This document shows, piece after piece, positions 1 to 12,195 of a stretch of 64,000 nt of DNA. The stretch's first letter is position 1. Every line of letters begins with the position of its first letter. Source of the DNA: Aquanectria penicillioides (Eukaryota; Ascomycota; Sordariomycetes; Hypocreales; Nectriaceae); contig PYIU01000009.1 of assembly GCA_003415625.1 (NCBI GenBank), positions 3,224,001 to 3,288,000 of the forward strand, written 5' to 3'. A model generated the notes under the pieces. The model did not search any database, was not told the DNA's origin, and saw nothing but the letters and a program-made list of their open reading frames with translations. The position numbers and the translations under genes are program-made.

Positions 1-1363
1 CATCATCTGGCTCGGTGTTATCGGCAGGAGGGTTCCTGGTCAAAGTCCAGGCGCTGTGCTGCTGGTGACGATCCTCGAGGAAGTTGAGGAACTTGCTGCC
101 TTGGTCCTTGAGCGAGTCAAGGAGCTGAGTGTGGCCATCGCGATATCGGATCGGGAACACTTCCAACGACTCGATCTGGCGCTCGCCAACGAAGGCCTCA
201 ATCTCAAACTTGCGTCGCACAGCGCCAAAGTTTGCACCATCATTGTCGATGTAGTAGGCGTAAATCTTGAACTGGGTGTTGTCGGGCTGCTGGAACTCAT
301 CCGCAAAGAAATCCCACCCGGAGGAGTGGAACGCCGTCTGCGGCTCTGGGGTCTTGATTCTGTAAATCCGCCAGACTTCGTGATAGCGGCCGCCAGTCTC
401 GCCTGCAGCTGGCATGTAAATAAGATCGCCGACGCGGAAAAGAGACCAGAGGTCGTCAAACTTGACTCGATCCACATCGCCACCGTCGAAACGGGTGTAT
501 TGGGGCATAACTTCCTTGTCGATGAAGTTGACGTAGCAACGCATGTCCCGCAGAGCCTCGGGGCTGTCCATGAGGCTGTCAAAGTCCTCGTCAGCATTTG
601 AGTCAACCGACTGGATGGACTCGGTGTCATCGTCCTTGTCCTCAGAGTTGACGTCTCCGTCCTCGACGACCTCGACCTCAGCATCTTCGCTGCTGGATTC
701 GCCCACGACCTCGACCTCCTCATCCTCATCCAGCTCCTCAAAATCGGCCCACTTCTCCTCGAGAGTGGACAGAATCTCGCGCATCTTGGGCTGGAGGTAG
801 ACCAAGGCCTTGAAAGGCCTCACAAAGGTACGGGGAGTGGACCTCTGCTCAGTGTCGTTGAGCAGCGATGTCAAATGTCCAAGGACGGGCTGTGACTGGA
901 CACGGATGCGGTGGATCTCGGTGTCAGAGGACTGCAGACCCTCATTCTTTTTGTCTCGGCGGGAGGGCTTCTCGTGAACAAACTTTCTCTGGTTAGAAGG
1001 GCCATTTTCACGGAGGTTGAGATAGGTCTGGCGGAGGCGAGCGAGATCCTCGCGGCGACGGTAGCCGTGCTCGCGGCGGATCTGGGCCTGAAGACCAGGC
1101 CCCGCCATCAGGACATCGACAGCATAGTCGGGCTCGTCAATATCCTGGAATCGATTCTTGAAGTTCTCAAAGTTGACCTTGCGAACTTCAGGAATCTTGG
1201 GGCGCCACTTCGCAGCGGTTCGGCGGCGGTCAGCGAGGATTCGCTCTCGGCGCTCAGCTTCCTTCTGAGCAGCAATAAAGTCGGGATCATTGTCACGATG
1301 AGTCCGCGCCTGATACGGGCGTCGGCCGCCGCGCTTAGACGACTTTTGCGGAGTTCGTCCCAT
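1..1363 (-). CDS. DUF7025/AAA+-type ATPase, N-terminal part (3' end beyond window)
   Basis: The reverse strand is open from an ATG at 1363 to the window edge, giving 454 uninterrupted codons without an intron. The first ~110 residues are basic and Arg-rich. Around residues 210-260 lies a long Asp/Glu-rich low-complexity stretch. From about residue 290 the protein matches the domain (DUF7025) that precedes the AAA+ module in many fungal ATPases: a 'FDDLWSLFRVGDLIY' block, then 'YYIDNDGANFG', then a 'RQIESLEVFPIRYR' block. The Walker motifs would lie beyond the left edge, so ATPase activity is inferred from family architecture. A TATA-like run sits about 130 nt upstream. The partner and cellular role cannot be read here. 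Confidence 0.85.
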   Translation of the reverse strand, partial: MGRTPQKSSKRGGRRPYQARTHRDNDPDFIAAQKEAERRERILADRRRTAAKWRPKIPEVRKVNFENFKNRFQDIDEPDYAVDVLMAGPGLQAQIRREHGYRRREDLARLRQTYLNLRENGPSNQRKFVHEKPSRRDKKNEGLQSSDTEIHRIRVQSQPVLGHLTSLLNDTEQRSTPRTFVRPFKALVYLQPKMREILSTLEEKWADFEELDEDEEVEVVGESSSEDAEVEVVEDGDVNSEDKDDDTESIQSVDSNADEDFDSLMDSPEALRDMRCYVNFIDKEVMPQYTRFDGGDVDRVKFDDLWSLFRVGDLIYMPAAGETGGRYHEVWRIYRIKTPEPQTAFHSSGWDFFADEFQQPDNTQFKIYAYYIDNDGANFGAVRRKFEIEAFVGERQIESLEVFPIRYRDGHTQLLDSLKDQGSKFLNFLEDRHQQHSAWTLTRNPPADNTEPDD

Positions 1364-1495
1364 GGTGAATGTAAGAAGTTGGTTGAGGGTGATAGATGTA
1401 GCGACCAAGTTGAGTAGTTCTCGACTAGGTCTTGGTCTTGAAGGTCAAGTCAAGATGAGGAAGAGGCAGCATTGTAATCTGGGAGTCAATTGAAG

Positions 1496-1505
1496 TATAT
1501 ATAAA
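1496..1505 (-). promoter_or_regulatory. TATA-like element
   Basis: TATATATAAA on the plus strand (TTTATATATA on the minus strand) lies about 133 nt upstream of the minus-strand ATG at 1363. It is the most TATA-like run in this promoter. Assignment is by position only. Confidence 0.35.
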
Positions 1506-2590
1506 CATGTCAGAAACCTAATTCCTAACCAAGACAATGAATCTATTGGACAATCAATAGCTCTCTCTAGCTTTCAGCTCCCTCTGGATCACAGCGCTGA
1601 CTCAGACCGGTTTCATAGCGTTGCTTTGCCTAGTTGCTTACAGCAAGGCGCAGGCAGCAGCACGGCTCAGAAGCAACGCGAGGCGATTCAGACCCACATC
1701 CCATCAGCCTTTATGCGCCGCTTACACGGGCAGTCTCGATGCGGTTAGCGAAGATGTCGATTTTAGGCAACCCGACCAGGCTAGTTTTGTTTGCCTCTCA
1801 AGAGAAATATGTAGGGTTGCTGCTTGAGGAGCGGATGAGAAGCCTGAGCCTCTGCTGCCTTGGATAGCATGGCCTTTGCTTGTGCGGAGATCGATGCGCT
1901 AGGCAGAGCGCTCGTTCTATCACAGGGCGGGAGACAGACCGGGGGTTGCATCCCGCTGCAAGATCGTATATTTATACCCCTGTGGAATAATGGCTTACTC
2001 ACCATTCACGATTCACGTTGCGAGGAGTTATCACCAGCTTGATACACTTTCAACGGTGCAGATCTGCGACTGTGGTACGTATGCGAGCCTTTCACGTTGC
2101 ACCTCGACGCATGAAACACAGCGCTCCAAAATCGCGCACCACTTGACTGGACAACTCCAAAGTCCCAATTGTCCTACTCCTTCAACTGACATGTTGCAAT
2201 TCGTGGCGTGTTTGCGCGCACCGCGTGATTGGGGGTTTCGCCGCCCGCCTCGGCCGCAGCTTGTTCCCGCTGTCCTAGATATATCCCACACAGTCCCTAC
2301 GGAACCAATAGTATTCAATTGATTCTCGTCAGATAGTCTCGCCTATTCTCAACCAAGTTACATCACGTGCAAAGAGTAGCCGTGACGAATTGGAATATCA
2401 CTTCTCCTCCATTCCAACATGAGAGTTTCAGGCACCATTCAGAACAGCTCGCTGTACCGTCATACGTCGCGATTGCCTCCGGTCCTGCGAGCACCCGTCT
2501 GATACCATGGCCGATCGAAATTTGGAACACAGCTCTCTTTGAGGACTCGAATCCTAGGGTATGAATAATATTAGATTACGTCTATAGGCA
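1506..2590. other. Intergenic, no gene seen
   Basis: About 1.1 kb between the ATPase gene and the 3' end of the rhodopsin-domain gene. Only short overlapping frames on both strands, without recognisable motifs. It should hold the ATPase promoter. Confidence 0.6.
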
Positions 2591-4001
2591 TTATGTTCTA
2601 GGAGGTTTTGGTTTTGTCAGCCCTGTCTCCTCTACCTCCACTACTGTGTCGTTTCGGATATGTATCCCCGTCATGTCATTATCATCAACCCGACGCCAGC
2701 CACTCAATCGACTTGAGATTACCGTGTGGACGCCCTTATTATGGCTTCGCGTGGTCGCTGGTTCAAACCCCTGCAGGCGACCTGCCTCGCTTTCTGGGTC
2801 TGCAAATTGATGCGTCGAGCTTGTGGCGTCGGCCTCTTTATTTGCCTTGCTCATGGTCGTCAACCTGATAGCATGAGCATAGCTTGGTCTGCTAATGGGT
2901 TGGCTGCTTCCAGCGGAGCTAAGGAAGCGTGCGGGAAGGATCATGGCAAAGATGGGCCGGAGCAGAGGGAAGCAAGCTACAAGACCAGGAGTCAGCGAGG
3001 GCTTCGAAAGAAGCAAGTTGGGCGGAATTTTGTTACCCGAGACAATGGCAATGTTGATCTCAACTGTTCCCCAGATGCAATACATGCCATAATCATGCGG
3101 CATCTGCGTTGACTTGGGGTCATAACGAAGGGCCTCGACGATGGCAAAGATGGATGCGAGACAGACACTGGCCACTATGTTTAGTATGCTGTGCCTCCTT
3201 GCATGTCCACGCGCGTAAAGGAAAACTCACATGCCGCCAACGATAAACAAGGCTATAATGGCAAGCTTCTGGCCAATTCGTAACCGAAGCTTGAACACCG
3301 GAATAATGGGCAGAATCAAGATGGCAATATCCATCAAGAAATGCGTAAAAACCGTGCCAAAGAAAAATGCAGTGTCCTTAATCTTGCAACTGCCATTGGG
3401 GATGCTTTTGTCCCAGTAAAATTGCACAGGGAGGCAGCGAAAGAGGGTCATAAACGTCCGTAGAATAATCCAGCTCACCGACACGACAATCAGCACTTGG
3501 ATGGGGACTCGGATGCTCGAGAATTGAAATATTCGCCAGTAGAGGAACAAGACGGCTAGTTTTGACGAGGCGATGGAGAATGCGTAGGTGAGCGAGTTGA
3601 AGAACCCGATAAATCTCGACCAATACAGGATCTCTTCTCTAGCTTCGGTGCTGATGGAATCGGGCATGTATTGGCCCAGTGACCAATGCATGGTCCCTGA
3701 ACACGGATTGTTTAGTCCCTGCACGACATTTCGGGGAGCTTGCGAAGCCTATTATTTACATTCCAGAATGGTTGCAGAGTAACAGCTGGCGAATACCTGA
3801 GATTCGTGTAAGCAGGCTGTTCCGGCAAAATATTGCCAGAATATCAAAAAAACTCACAAACGCGGAGACGGTAAAGTAATCGTCCCACCACCAGTGCATC
3901 TTGGTCACACGGCGGGCGACCATTCGCATAATCATTGCCGCCAGGGCTGCGACCCAGGTGATGGCCGTGGAGGCGTAAATGTTGGCTTCGAGCCCAGCCA
4001 T
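2591..4001 (-). CDS. Fungal rhodopsin-domain integral membrane protein (7 TM)
   Basis: Five exons (4001-3858, 3796-3760, 3696-3231, 3167-3037, 2976-2591) join in phase to 387 aa. The second exon is only 37 nt; its downstream intron has an ACTAAAC branch site. The protein carries the hallmarks of the fungal rhodopsin-domain family (PTH11-like membrane proteins without a CFEM domain): 'WWWDDYFT' near residue 40, 'LFLYWRIFQFSS', a Cys in 'LFRCLPVQFYWDKS', and the helix-rich 'FLMDIAILILPI' segment followed by 'VGGIVCLASIF'. The hydrophilic tail of about 110 residues looks cytoplasmic. The family is often proposed to act in surface sensing, but ligands are mostly unknown. The reading frame is intact. 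A second family member lies at 40.2 kb. Confidence 0.88.
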
Positions 4002-5489
4002 GGTAGCGACCGCAGGTGATCGTCGGAACGCCGATACTGGGCTTCAACAGTCAACGCCCTACATTCGAATTATCGGCGAAGGAGAACTCGCGGCGATGGC
4101 AAGGAACAAAGGATCACATCTGCCATTGAACGGATGCACGGACTGGCCGTCCGCTACCCGGGCTTTATTAGACCTGGGCTGAGACTCGGGGTCACGGGGA
4201 CTTGCTTTGATTCCGCCCCTTATTATGTAGCTCTGGGGTTATCTCCAACACCAATCTTGGACGCCACCATTGGCTGTTGATCTGGCCTCGACGCCGGAAC
4301 CTGACTCAGTTATCACAGCCAACAAGCTCCCTGTGGCTGATGGCGGGGACAGCCATACGACAGCGTGCGAGGGGGCTTTGCGGCTAGGCTACATCTAGAG
4401 TAGTGACACCATTCCGGCTGCCCCGAGACGTTATCACTTTGACAGAGTTTGGGCTAACGAAGCGAATTGATAGCTGGGCCGGGGCTGGGGCTGGGAATCG
4501 ACGATAGGGAAAAGGAGAAGGGTTGCTGAATCAAGTCAAAACGGTAACGAGCGCTGCAGAACGCCCACGTTTCTTGGCTCCCCGGTTACAGCCTTACGCG
4601 CTCCAGCTGAGGCTCGCCAGCACAATCCAGCATTCCTCACGTCTCTGCGCCTAAACCTATCGCAATCTGAAACACAGTCAGTCGCCTACAGCTGAGTCCA
4701 TGGAGGGATGCTACTACCTGAGACATGCACGTGTTGGTTAAGAAGAACAACGCATTGATGGATGAGAAGGACGGCCGCAACACCGCAGAGAGCTACCCTG
4801 CAGCTTGATAAGAGTAGTATTATGCGCATTCGCCACACCGGCTGCATGAGCCGGACAAATGGGTAGTCTAGAGGGACTGAGCAGTTGATTCTGGACTCTG
4901 CTGGCTGCACAAATAAGAAGAAAAAAACTGCAAATAAAGAATGATCCAATACCACGAGTTTTGAGCCTTATCGCACCTCAGTCATTATATTTCATTTCGC
5001 TTTCAATCCTCACACTCCACATCTGCCGTGACAATCCCTGTCCAACAGCAACCAACACTGAAATGCCGGGTGCGCCTTGACCATGAAAAGATAGCACGGT
5101 CATTACATTCTATACCTTGTCGACTATGGGTTGTTCCATGTTTCACCCATCTGCGTCGTAGGAAGGTAGGGATTTGAGTCGGAGGGTATAAGAAACAAGA
5201 TAACTATAGAACTAGAGTATGTAGCCAGATTGGTGGCCCAAGTGCTTCCCTGATTGCCCCCTTATCTCATCTGATACAATACGACCTGGCGCTGGAAGAG
5301 ATTGAAAATGAATCTTGAAATGCATTTTGGACCACTCCAGCGTCTGATTTAATACGAAATCAGCTGACAGGTTGCCATTCTCCTTCACGTGTAAGGCGGA
5401 GCGCCACACCTATTCCCAGAAAGACTGCATTTGGATTGCGTGCTCGTGAAGCCAGTAGCAGTCGAGCCAGGCGGTGTTGTCCTCCACAA
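4002..5489. other. Intergenic, no gene seen
   Basis: About 1.5 kb holding the promoter of the rhodopsin-domain gene and the 3' flank of the permease gene. Only short frames without family motifs were found on either strand. Confidence 0.6.
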
Positions 5490-7784
5490 TTAGACTATTT
5501 GCCGCGCAGTTTCAGAACCGCTCCCATCCGTCGAACCAGCGCTGTCCTTTTCGCGAATGTGAGTTTTTTGGACAGTGACTCCGCGCAAGCGACCTGTAGC
5601 ATCGTGTGCAGCATCCCATTCATCAACATCACTGATCGGAACCTTTGTGATGCGGTGAGTTTGGGCGCCATCATCAAGACCAACGACTTCTTGGCGCAAT
5701 TTATAACCTCGCCACTTTGGTAGAACAAACACCCAGACATAGTAATAAATACCGCAGGCAATGAGACTAAAAGAAATATTAGCACCCGTCGCCAAAGAGA
5801 GATGGAACAAGGGCTGCTGCAACTCACATTCCGATACCAGTCACAACGTACGTGGCATACCAAAAGCTCACGTCACCAGCGTACATGCCACCTGCGGGAG
5901 GGTACCACGGCATGATAAGCAAGTATAGCTGGATCAAGATGTTGAAAATGACTACAACATGGTAAGCCTTGAATTCGGGTTCGGGAAGCTTGGCCTTCTT
6001 GCGACGCCATCGCACAACGTAGAGACCAAGTGCCATGGCGAGATTGAAGGCAGCGGTTGGGAAAACGCCAAGATCGCTCACTATAAACGGTTAGAAGGTA
6101 GAATCTTATGAGATTATTCCCTCGTTCGGGTAGTATCCTTACCAAAGTTGAAAGCATCTCCAGTAGGAACGGCGAGAATCATCAAAATTGTCAGGAACCA
6201 AATAACGAAATAAGGACCAATCGGAGTTCCAAAAGGTCGAGTAGAAACCCAAAAGTTGGTCCAAGGAAGAACGCCCTGCCTGAAATGACCCTGTCAACTG
6301 TATCCCTTTTTGCTTGCTTTGCGGCTGTCGAGCCCAGGTGGTCACATACCTTCCACATTCCCGAATTCTGCGGGAAAGCCCAATGATGACCGCCATGATG
6401 TTTCCAAACGCACTCAAGGCAATCAAGAAGTTAAGGCCACGAACCGTGCCACTGTTTCCGAACACCTTGCTGAAAAAGAGACTTGCTGCCGTTAGGCCTG
6501 ACTTCTCCAACTCGAGTTTAGGGACTGCAGTATGAGATTCGATTAGTAAATGTGTGCTTGATGTTGGAGGCCATAATGCTCACCAGCAGAAAGCCAAGCC
6601 ACATTAGCAAACATATACAAGAGGTAGACAATCGTAAGCGCCGAGGTAGCATAAATCTTAAGTTGCCGGATCGGGTTCTACGACTAGTCAGTTTTTGTCA
6701 CTCCAGGATAGCGGTGTTGCATGACATACCTTGACCTCATTGGCGAGGTTGAACGCGTTATTGTACCCTCCATAAGAGAAGATGATACGATAAAGAGCAT
6801 TTGTAAGGCCATAGGCAGTCGCAGAAGTAGTGCCCTCGAAAGCGTTGCGGAAGTTGGCTTTGGGATCCTCGACCGAAGTATGCCCACCCAAAACTACAAA
6901 TCCAGTGATGATGACGAAAAGGATCGTCGCAACCTTGACAATACCCACAGCATTGGAGAAGTAATAAGCATATCTAGTGTTGAATACCAGGCCTTGGTTG
7001 CATTAGTATAAGTCAACTTTGAAAAAAAAGGGATCTTACAGAGGGTGGCAATAGTGTATCCAGCCAAGGCGACGCCTTTGACTTGCCAATCTGTGCCCGC
7101 ATGGCCAGATATGGCGAACAAATACTTGGCTAAGACTAGAGTCAATGTTAGGAGAGTCCTCATCAAGTTCGATATATGATTGCTTACCAATGGCATTGCT
7201 GCTGCCAAATGATAGAATAACGCTCTGCACCGCAAAGGTTGTCGGGAAGAACCAGATGGGTCGCGGATAAGCTTGTTCAAGGAAGACCACTTCGGATCCA
7301 GACCGGCTGGGAAAATAAGCCGTAAATTCAAGGTAAACTGAACCCGATGCAAGACACAGCTATATAACAAGTTAGTTACCGCTGTGCATGAGGATCAGCC
7401 ATCATTGCATACCAGATAACCCAAGGTCCAGTAAATAAAACTCAGCCCGACCGAGCCGGTACCAGACAAGATAGCAGACGCTTGGTTATATTAGTGCGAG
7501 TTTTCCGAAAATTAAAATTGTCTCGAGTCCCTACGCGTAGAATAAATACCAGTCCCAATCATCATGGTGACGTTGAGCAAGACAATAGTGACCGGACCAA
7601 CCGAATAGCCCAACGGCGAGTTGTGCTCTACAGGAGCTCCAGATGCATCTTGATACGTAGGAGGTGCATCATTTCCACCTTTTTCGCCGACGTATTTCAC
7701 GCTTCCGTCTGAGAATTCGCTTTGATCAACATCTGCCGTGATGGCCGTGTCGCCGTGGCTTGTGAAAGGCTTTCTCCAAGCCAT
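5490..7784 (-). CDS. High-affinity methionine permease-type transporter (APC superfamily, Mup1-like)
   Basis: Ten exons (7784-7535, 7480-7413, 7359-7188, 7135-7040, 6992-6730, 6677-6584, 6524-6350, 6279-6143, 6080-5828, 5766-5490) join in phase to 594 aa, close to yeast Mup1 length. After a hydrophilic N-terminus of ~60 residues come family blocks: 'LLNVTMMIGTGIYSTPSAIL' (substrate-binding bend of TM1), 'YLEFTAYFPSRSGSEV', 'FLEQAYPRPIWFFPT', 'SSNAIVLAKYLF', 'GGHTSVEDPKANF', 'RECGRQGVLPWTNFW' and 'AVPTGDAFNF'. About 12 membrane segments are expected at the plasma membrane, importing methionine or related amino acids by proton symport (family knowledge). Two introns end in AACCAAG rather than CAG/TAG; both are required to keep conserved residues. 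No damage is visible. Confidence 0.92.
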
Positions 7785-10700
7785 CTTGCTGTACCCAACT
7801 GATATTTAGGTCGACAAAGCGCCCATAAGAATGCCTGATGAAGACCACTAAACAAAGGGCTAATTCGTGATTCATAGAGATCTATGGGCTCAACGTACAA
7901 CGTTTTATAATTTTCCGGGCATTTCTATCCCTTGCACCTCGCCCTTGAACTGATGGAAGAGTTACCTGATCGAGCTGCCTCATTGAGCTAGATCACCAGA
8001 TTGTCAAGCTGTTATTGATTTCGGAATCGAGGAGGTGAATGACATAAATTACGGGATGTGGGATGTAGCGTGGGATACGATGTGGGATATTTACTTGCAT
8101 TCAGGACAGGGGACAGCGATCACGACAGTCATGAGTAAATGGCGAAACAAATTCCGACATAGGTCATAGCGAGAACAGCGACCAAGGTGTGTTCAAAAGA
8201 GCCAATTTATTTGGTAACTCGACCCACTTGCCTCGGAGAAAGTGGCCACGCCGAATGGGACTGACGAACAAATAACTTGGTATAGCTTCCTTTTGTTTGG
8301 CCCATGATGGGCGGTGGATAATGCTGCATAGCATAATGAATAGCATACTGCATAAGCGATCAGATATGTACCGTATTGAAGTTAATCTCTTAGTAGCGCC
8401 CGAGAAAAGATGCTGGCTTGTAATTGATGGTCAATAAATTGGCGTCGAAGCATTGCAGGATGTGTACTGAGCTCAGGCGCAAAGCAGGGAACAAACACAA
8501 TCCCACAAAATATAGGATGAAAGGATATCTAAGAATGACAGATGATATATAACAATCAATATCCTAATAATATCACATATACGAATCCGATTTGTTGGTT
8601 TATTGTTGTAGAGGTATTTATGTTTGACCTGAAAGAATCTGTCAATCCTTGGCACTTCCACATTGCGCACGTTTGGTGTTGCCCCACCGGATCGATACCG
8701 AGATTTCCGAGCGGAAAAAAAGGAAAAAAGAAAAAAAAGACCGTTGATTAGACCCGTAGCTAATATCTGGTTCATGTTCGCATAACAGAGTCTAAGAGCG
8801 ATGTTGCACATATATAGATCACTTATTACCCGAGGAACCGTAGAATAAAGGTTCAACATTATTACCCTTGCACACAGAGATAGTACTTTGACTCTCGACT
8901 ATTACTTAGGGACCGTCGGAAGCCGAACAATTATGTTTGAAGTCAACAAGACGGCTCTCAGCAAATGGCGTCACTTGTCAAGCACGCCGTCCTCGCCATC
9001 AGTCACACATGCGCGCGGGATCTGTTTCCTCAAGGAATACCGAATTCGGTAAAAAATTACTATTTTACAGGGTATTATTATTCATGCTACGCGTGTAGCT
9101 GAGTCTATGTGCGTGTGCACTAAGCTTATGCGCGCGTGTGCGCTTGCCTCGGGTGGAGTTCAACAGAACAACTCCAAGCCCGGGTTTCATGTCTATTTTC
9201 CCAACCGGTCCCAGGTGAAAAGCAAAACAAGTCCCCTTTTTATGCGCCGTCCCTTGCTCATGTAGAGTGAGCCCAAAAAAGAAATGCAAAACATGAAATA
9301 GGGTTTCCTATCCGCGTCCAAGCAGAGGTGGTGAGGACGATACCCCAAGGGAACTCCGACCGGACACGAAGCCAACAACATCCATCCTTCTATACGCGTG
9401 CCGAAAACAAGAAATCCAAGTGCTCCTCGCCTTCAACAGCGACTCTGAGTCTGTGCGCGTGTGCGCTGGCCCTGGTTAGCATTCTCGAGAATGACTTCCA
9501 GCCCAGGGCGGTCTATTTTGTTCCTTTTCCAAACCTTCCCCAGTGTATTAGCAAAACCAAAAAAAAAGAAGAATTCCCCAAATTCATGACCATTTTCCCT
9601 ATTTCGAGTGTGTGTAAATCATGCCTCGACGTGTGTCGTACATCCAGGTGGCCGCTCTGTGACGAGTGAACGTCAGACCAAACCCAAGCCAGCGTTCGAG
9701 ACGGAATAGGTCGAATGATGGCTGTCGTAAAAACTGAAACAAAAATAGCTTGACCAATGGGGGTTTTTGGCCAACCGAAAGACAAAAAAACGCAAATATC
9801 CGATCGTTCGCAAATGTGATAATAGGTGGTAGTACATAGTGGGCTCGAAGCCTCGGTCTGGGGACCATGTCGAGTTTGGGTCGCCCTAGTGCCTCCAAGC
9901 GTGTATTACGACGTGGAGGGTGAAGAGTGAAGCAAGGGTGCATCGCTCCGATAAAAGGGTAATATTTGGCGATCGCTGGATTCGGATCGAAGCCAATCTA
10001 ATAGATTACCCGCAAAATTGCACAATGTTGATAGTCCAGCATGTGTGCATTGCGTTATAACGATACCAATATGGACGATAATTGGAATCCAGAAATCGAC
10101 AGTTTCTGTGGTAACAAGTCCAAGGTGGACCAAGAAGGTGAGGGGAAGGAGGATACCTATGAGGTAGAAGAGACATCTGCGGCATCTGGGAGGGTTTGAT
10201 CAGCGTCGGTAGCATTATAGACGAGGAAAATAGAACGTACACGAAGAATCTTTCCTTTCCTCGCCCAATAAATAGAAGATATAGGATGAAGAAGAGAACC
10301 CAAATGATGCCTAACCTGTAGACCAAAAGTCAGGCACCATTTCAACGTGCGAGGGAGAGGTAAGCCTACGCTTTCGTGATAGGTACCGGTGTCAGATTAT
10401 TTGACTCGGTAGCTCGCCCAGAGATGAGCGTTATTATGGCCAATGCTGCCGAGGTATCGTGGAGTCCCCGCCCCCAGTCCCTTGCCGATCCATCTCTTTG
10501 ATGTCGAATGACGGAGGTGATTAGAGGTAATGGATTTCTCATTCTTGGAAGCAAATTTGTCATTCTTGGCAGTAGATTTAGGAATGGAATCCAAGAAGAC
10601 AAGGAAGAGATGGACATTGGTAACGGCAGGGTGGAGGCGGGGAGCTTTGCGATTCAAGTGATTGTGCCGAGTTTCGGCTGAGTTTGACGCAGGTCCACGG

Positions 10701-11507
10701 TTATTTGTGGTGGCGGGGAGGACACTCAACGTGCGAATAGATTGTCGGCAGAAGGTTCGGTATGGTTGCTTTCGGTCACGAAGGAGGGAATACTGCAGAT
10801 GTGTGCATTTAGGTCAATATGGAAAAGAGTATAGGCGTGTGTCGGCGAAACCGAGAGCGAGAGCGGGATTGGAGTCGTGAATGTCAAGAAATCGTCGCAA
10901 CGAGGGAAGCCTCAGGACAACCTGTGCGGCTGAGCGACTCGTCTTATTAGTGCTGTGGTCAACACAACGTCGCGCCCCCTTTTTTTCAGGCAACCTGTGG
11001 CGTCCTCGTGCAGACGTGGGAGACAGACCTTTCGAAATCTTGACCAAATGTGGCTGGCTGAGCCCCGAACTACAGGGATGTGAGATCGCTGCGTGGCCTC
11101 GGGCGTTGATCCATCCTCCCTGTGTTGGCCGTTTCGGCAACATAGGCAGAATGGAGGTCCATTCTATCACATTGATAAAACCATTCGCAAATTCCCTCAT
11201 ACTGGGTCTGACCGCAACCCGTTGCTTGCTTTTCTGGCTGTTTTCTAGCGCCTCCTATGTAGATGTCCAGACCATCCTTACATTGCCGCTGACAGAGGTT
11301 CATTCATCAAGACAAGCAAATCAAGCACTGAAGAAAACAAATTCTGCTCTTCGACATTGTATTTATAAAAAAACATGAACTTCCTCTCTCCTTACCGTCA
11401 CATAATTCAAGCTCACGCGGAAAATAAAAGGCCGACTGTACATGTTGAAAGGCATCCTGCTCGATACGTAAAGGTCCTGCCCAGGCGCCACCCACCATCT
11501 TCACGAC
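7785..11507. other. Long intergenic region, no gene seen
   Basis: About 3.7 kb with only short, unconserved frames. It contains a GGGATGT-rich stretch near 8050-8090, purine-rich A/G runs near 8710-8745 and 9560-9575, and a diverged direct repeat listed separately. The last ~300 nt should be the promoter of the small membrane-protein gene. Confidence 0.55.
9101..9570. repeat. Diverged direct repeat, two copies about 345 bp apart
   Basis: Copy A (about 9101-9230) and copy B (about 9446-9570) share the same order of blocks. Each has GAGTCTRTGYGCGTGTGC, then a CTCCAAGCCCGGG / CTTCCAGCCCAGGG block, then GTCTATTTT with a CCAA..CC tract, then AGCAAAAC. The copies differ at many positions and by small gaps. 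No protein is encoded. It could be an old duplication or the remains of a non-coding repeat element. Confidence 0.5.
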
Positions 11508-12195
11508 ATGGACAAAGCATCGCGACATACAAACCTATCCCCATCCCTGAACCTCAAATATGAACTCGGTCACAACAGTGCAGCAGGCAAAGATACAGAG
11601 CAAAAGTCCGACCCAGAGAACCATCTCACCACTGCAAAGTCAGGCAGTGGATGGAGTGGGAACGCTGCCCTTGTCGACCTCGAGAGTAGTCGAACCGACT
11701 TGCAGGAGTTATTGAGACGACAACTCGATGTGAATAGAAGAATCCACCAGAACATCGGGTGTGCATGGCTGGGAGTCTGCCTCGTGTGGTTCCTCTACCT
11801 CCCCTTATCGCTCAAGCAGCCTAGTCCACTGCTCGCGTCGCTAGCCCATGTGAGTGGCGTCGTGTCCGCATTTTTCCATTTTGCACTTTCAATAGAAGCT
11901 GACTTTGCACTTTCAGATGTACCCTACGCGACTCACCGCCTCGATGGTGCTGCCGGTGTATCTTTCAGCGGTGTGCTTGTTTACTTTTCCCATCTGCCAA
12001 CTCTACCGCGATTTGGCAGCAGCTGAACGGCCTAGAGCATATCTGGGCCTGATGATTTTTTTCAGCATGGTTGGTGCTGAAAAGCTCGATCTGTCAGTCG
12101 AGGAGGCTGTTCTGCTCGTTCTTCCGACGGTGCTGGCAGTGGTCATGACCACACTGGCGGTTGGTCGACGCGTGGGTCTGGCTTTGGAACATTGA
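11508..12195 (+). CDS. Small hypothetical membrane protein (about 4 TM)
   Basis: Two exons (11508-11849 and 11917-12195) join in phase 0 to 206 aa. The intron starts GTGAGT and ends TTTCAG. The first ~80 residues are hydrophilic and contain a short amphipathic 'LQELLRRQLDVNRRIHQN' stretch. Then follow four hydrophobic segments, around 'WLGVCLVWFLYLPL', 'MVLPVYLSAVCLFTF', 'YLGLMIFFSMVG' and 'VLLVLPTVLAVVMTTL'. I do not recognise the family. A cytoplasmic N-terminus with a membrane-embedded C-terminal half fits small fungal membrane proteins of unknown function. The gene is intact and lies just left of the pseudogene-rich region. Confidence 0.68.

Noticed and set aside
40..800. Long open frames on both strands (233, 181 and 85 codons)
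   Set aside because: They are shadows of the acidic, codon-biased ATPase exon, whose own frame runs from 1363 through the window edge and matches a known domain.
2750..2775. tRNA T-loop-like GGTTCAAACCC
   Set aside because: It lies inside the coding tail of the rhodopsin-domain gene and no acceptor, D or anticodon arms can be drawn around it.
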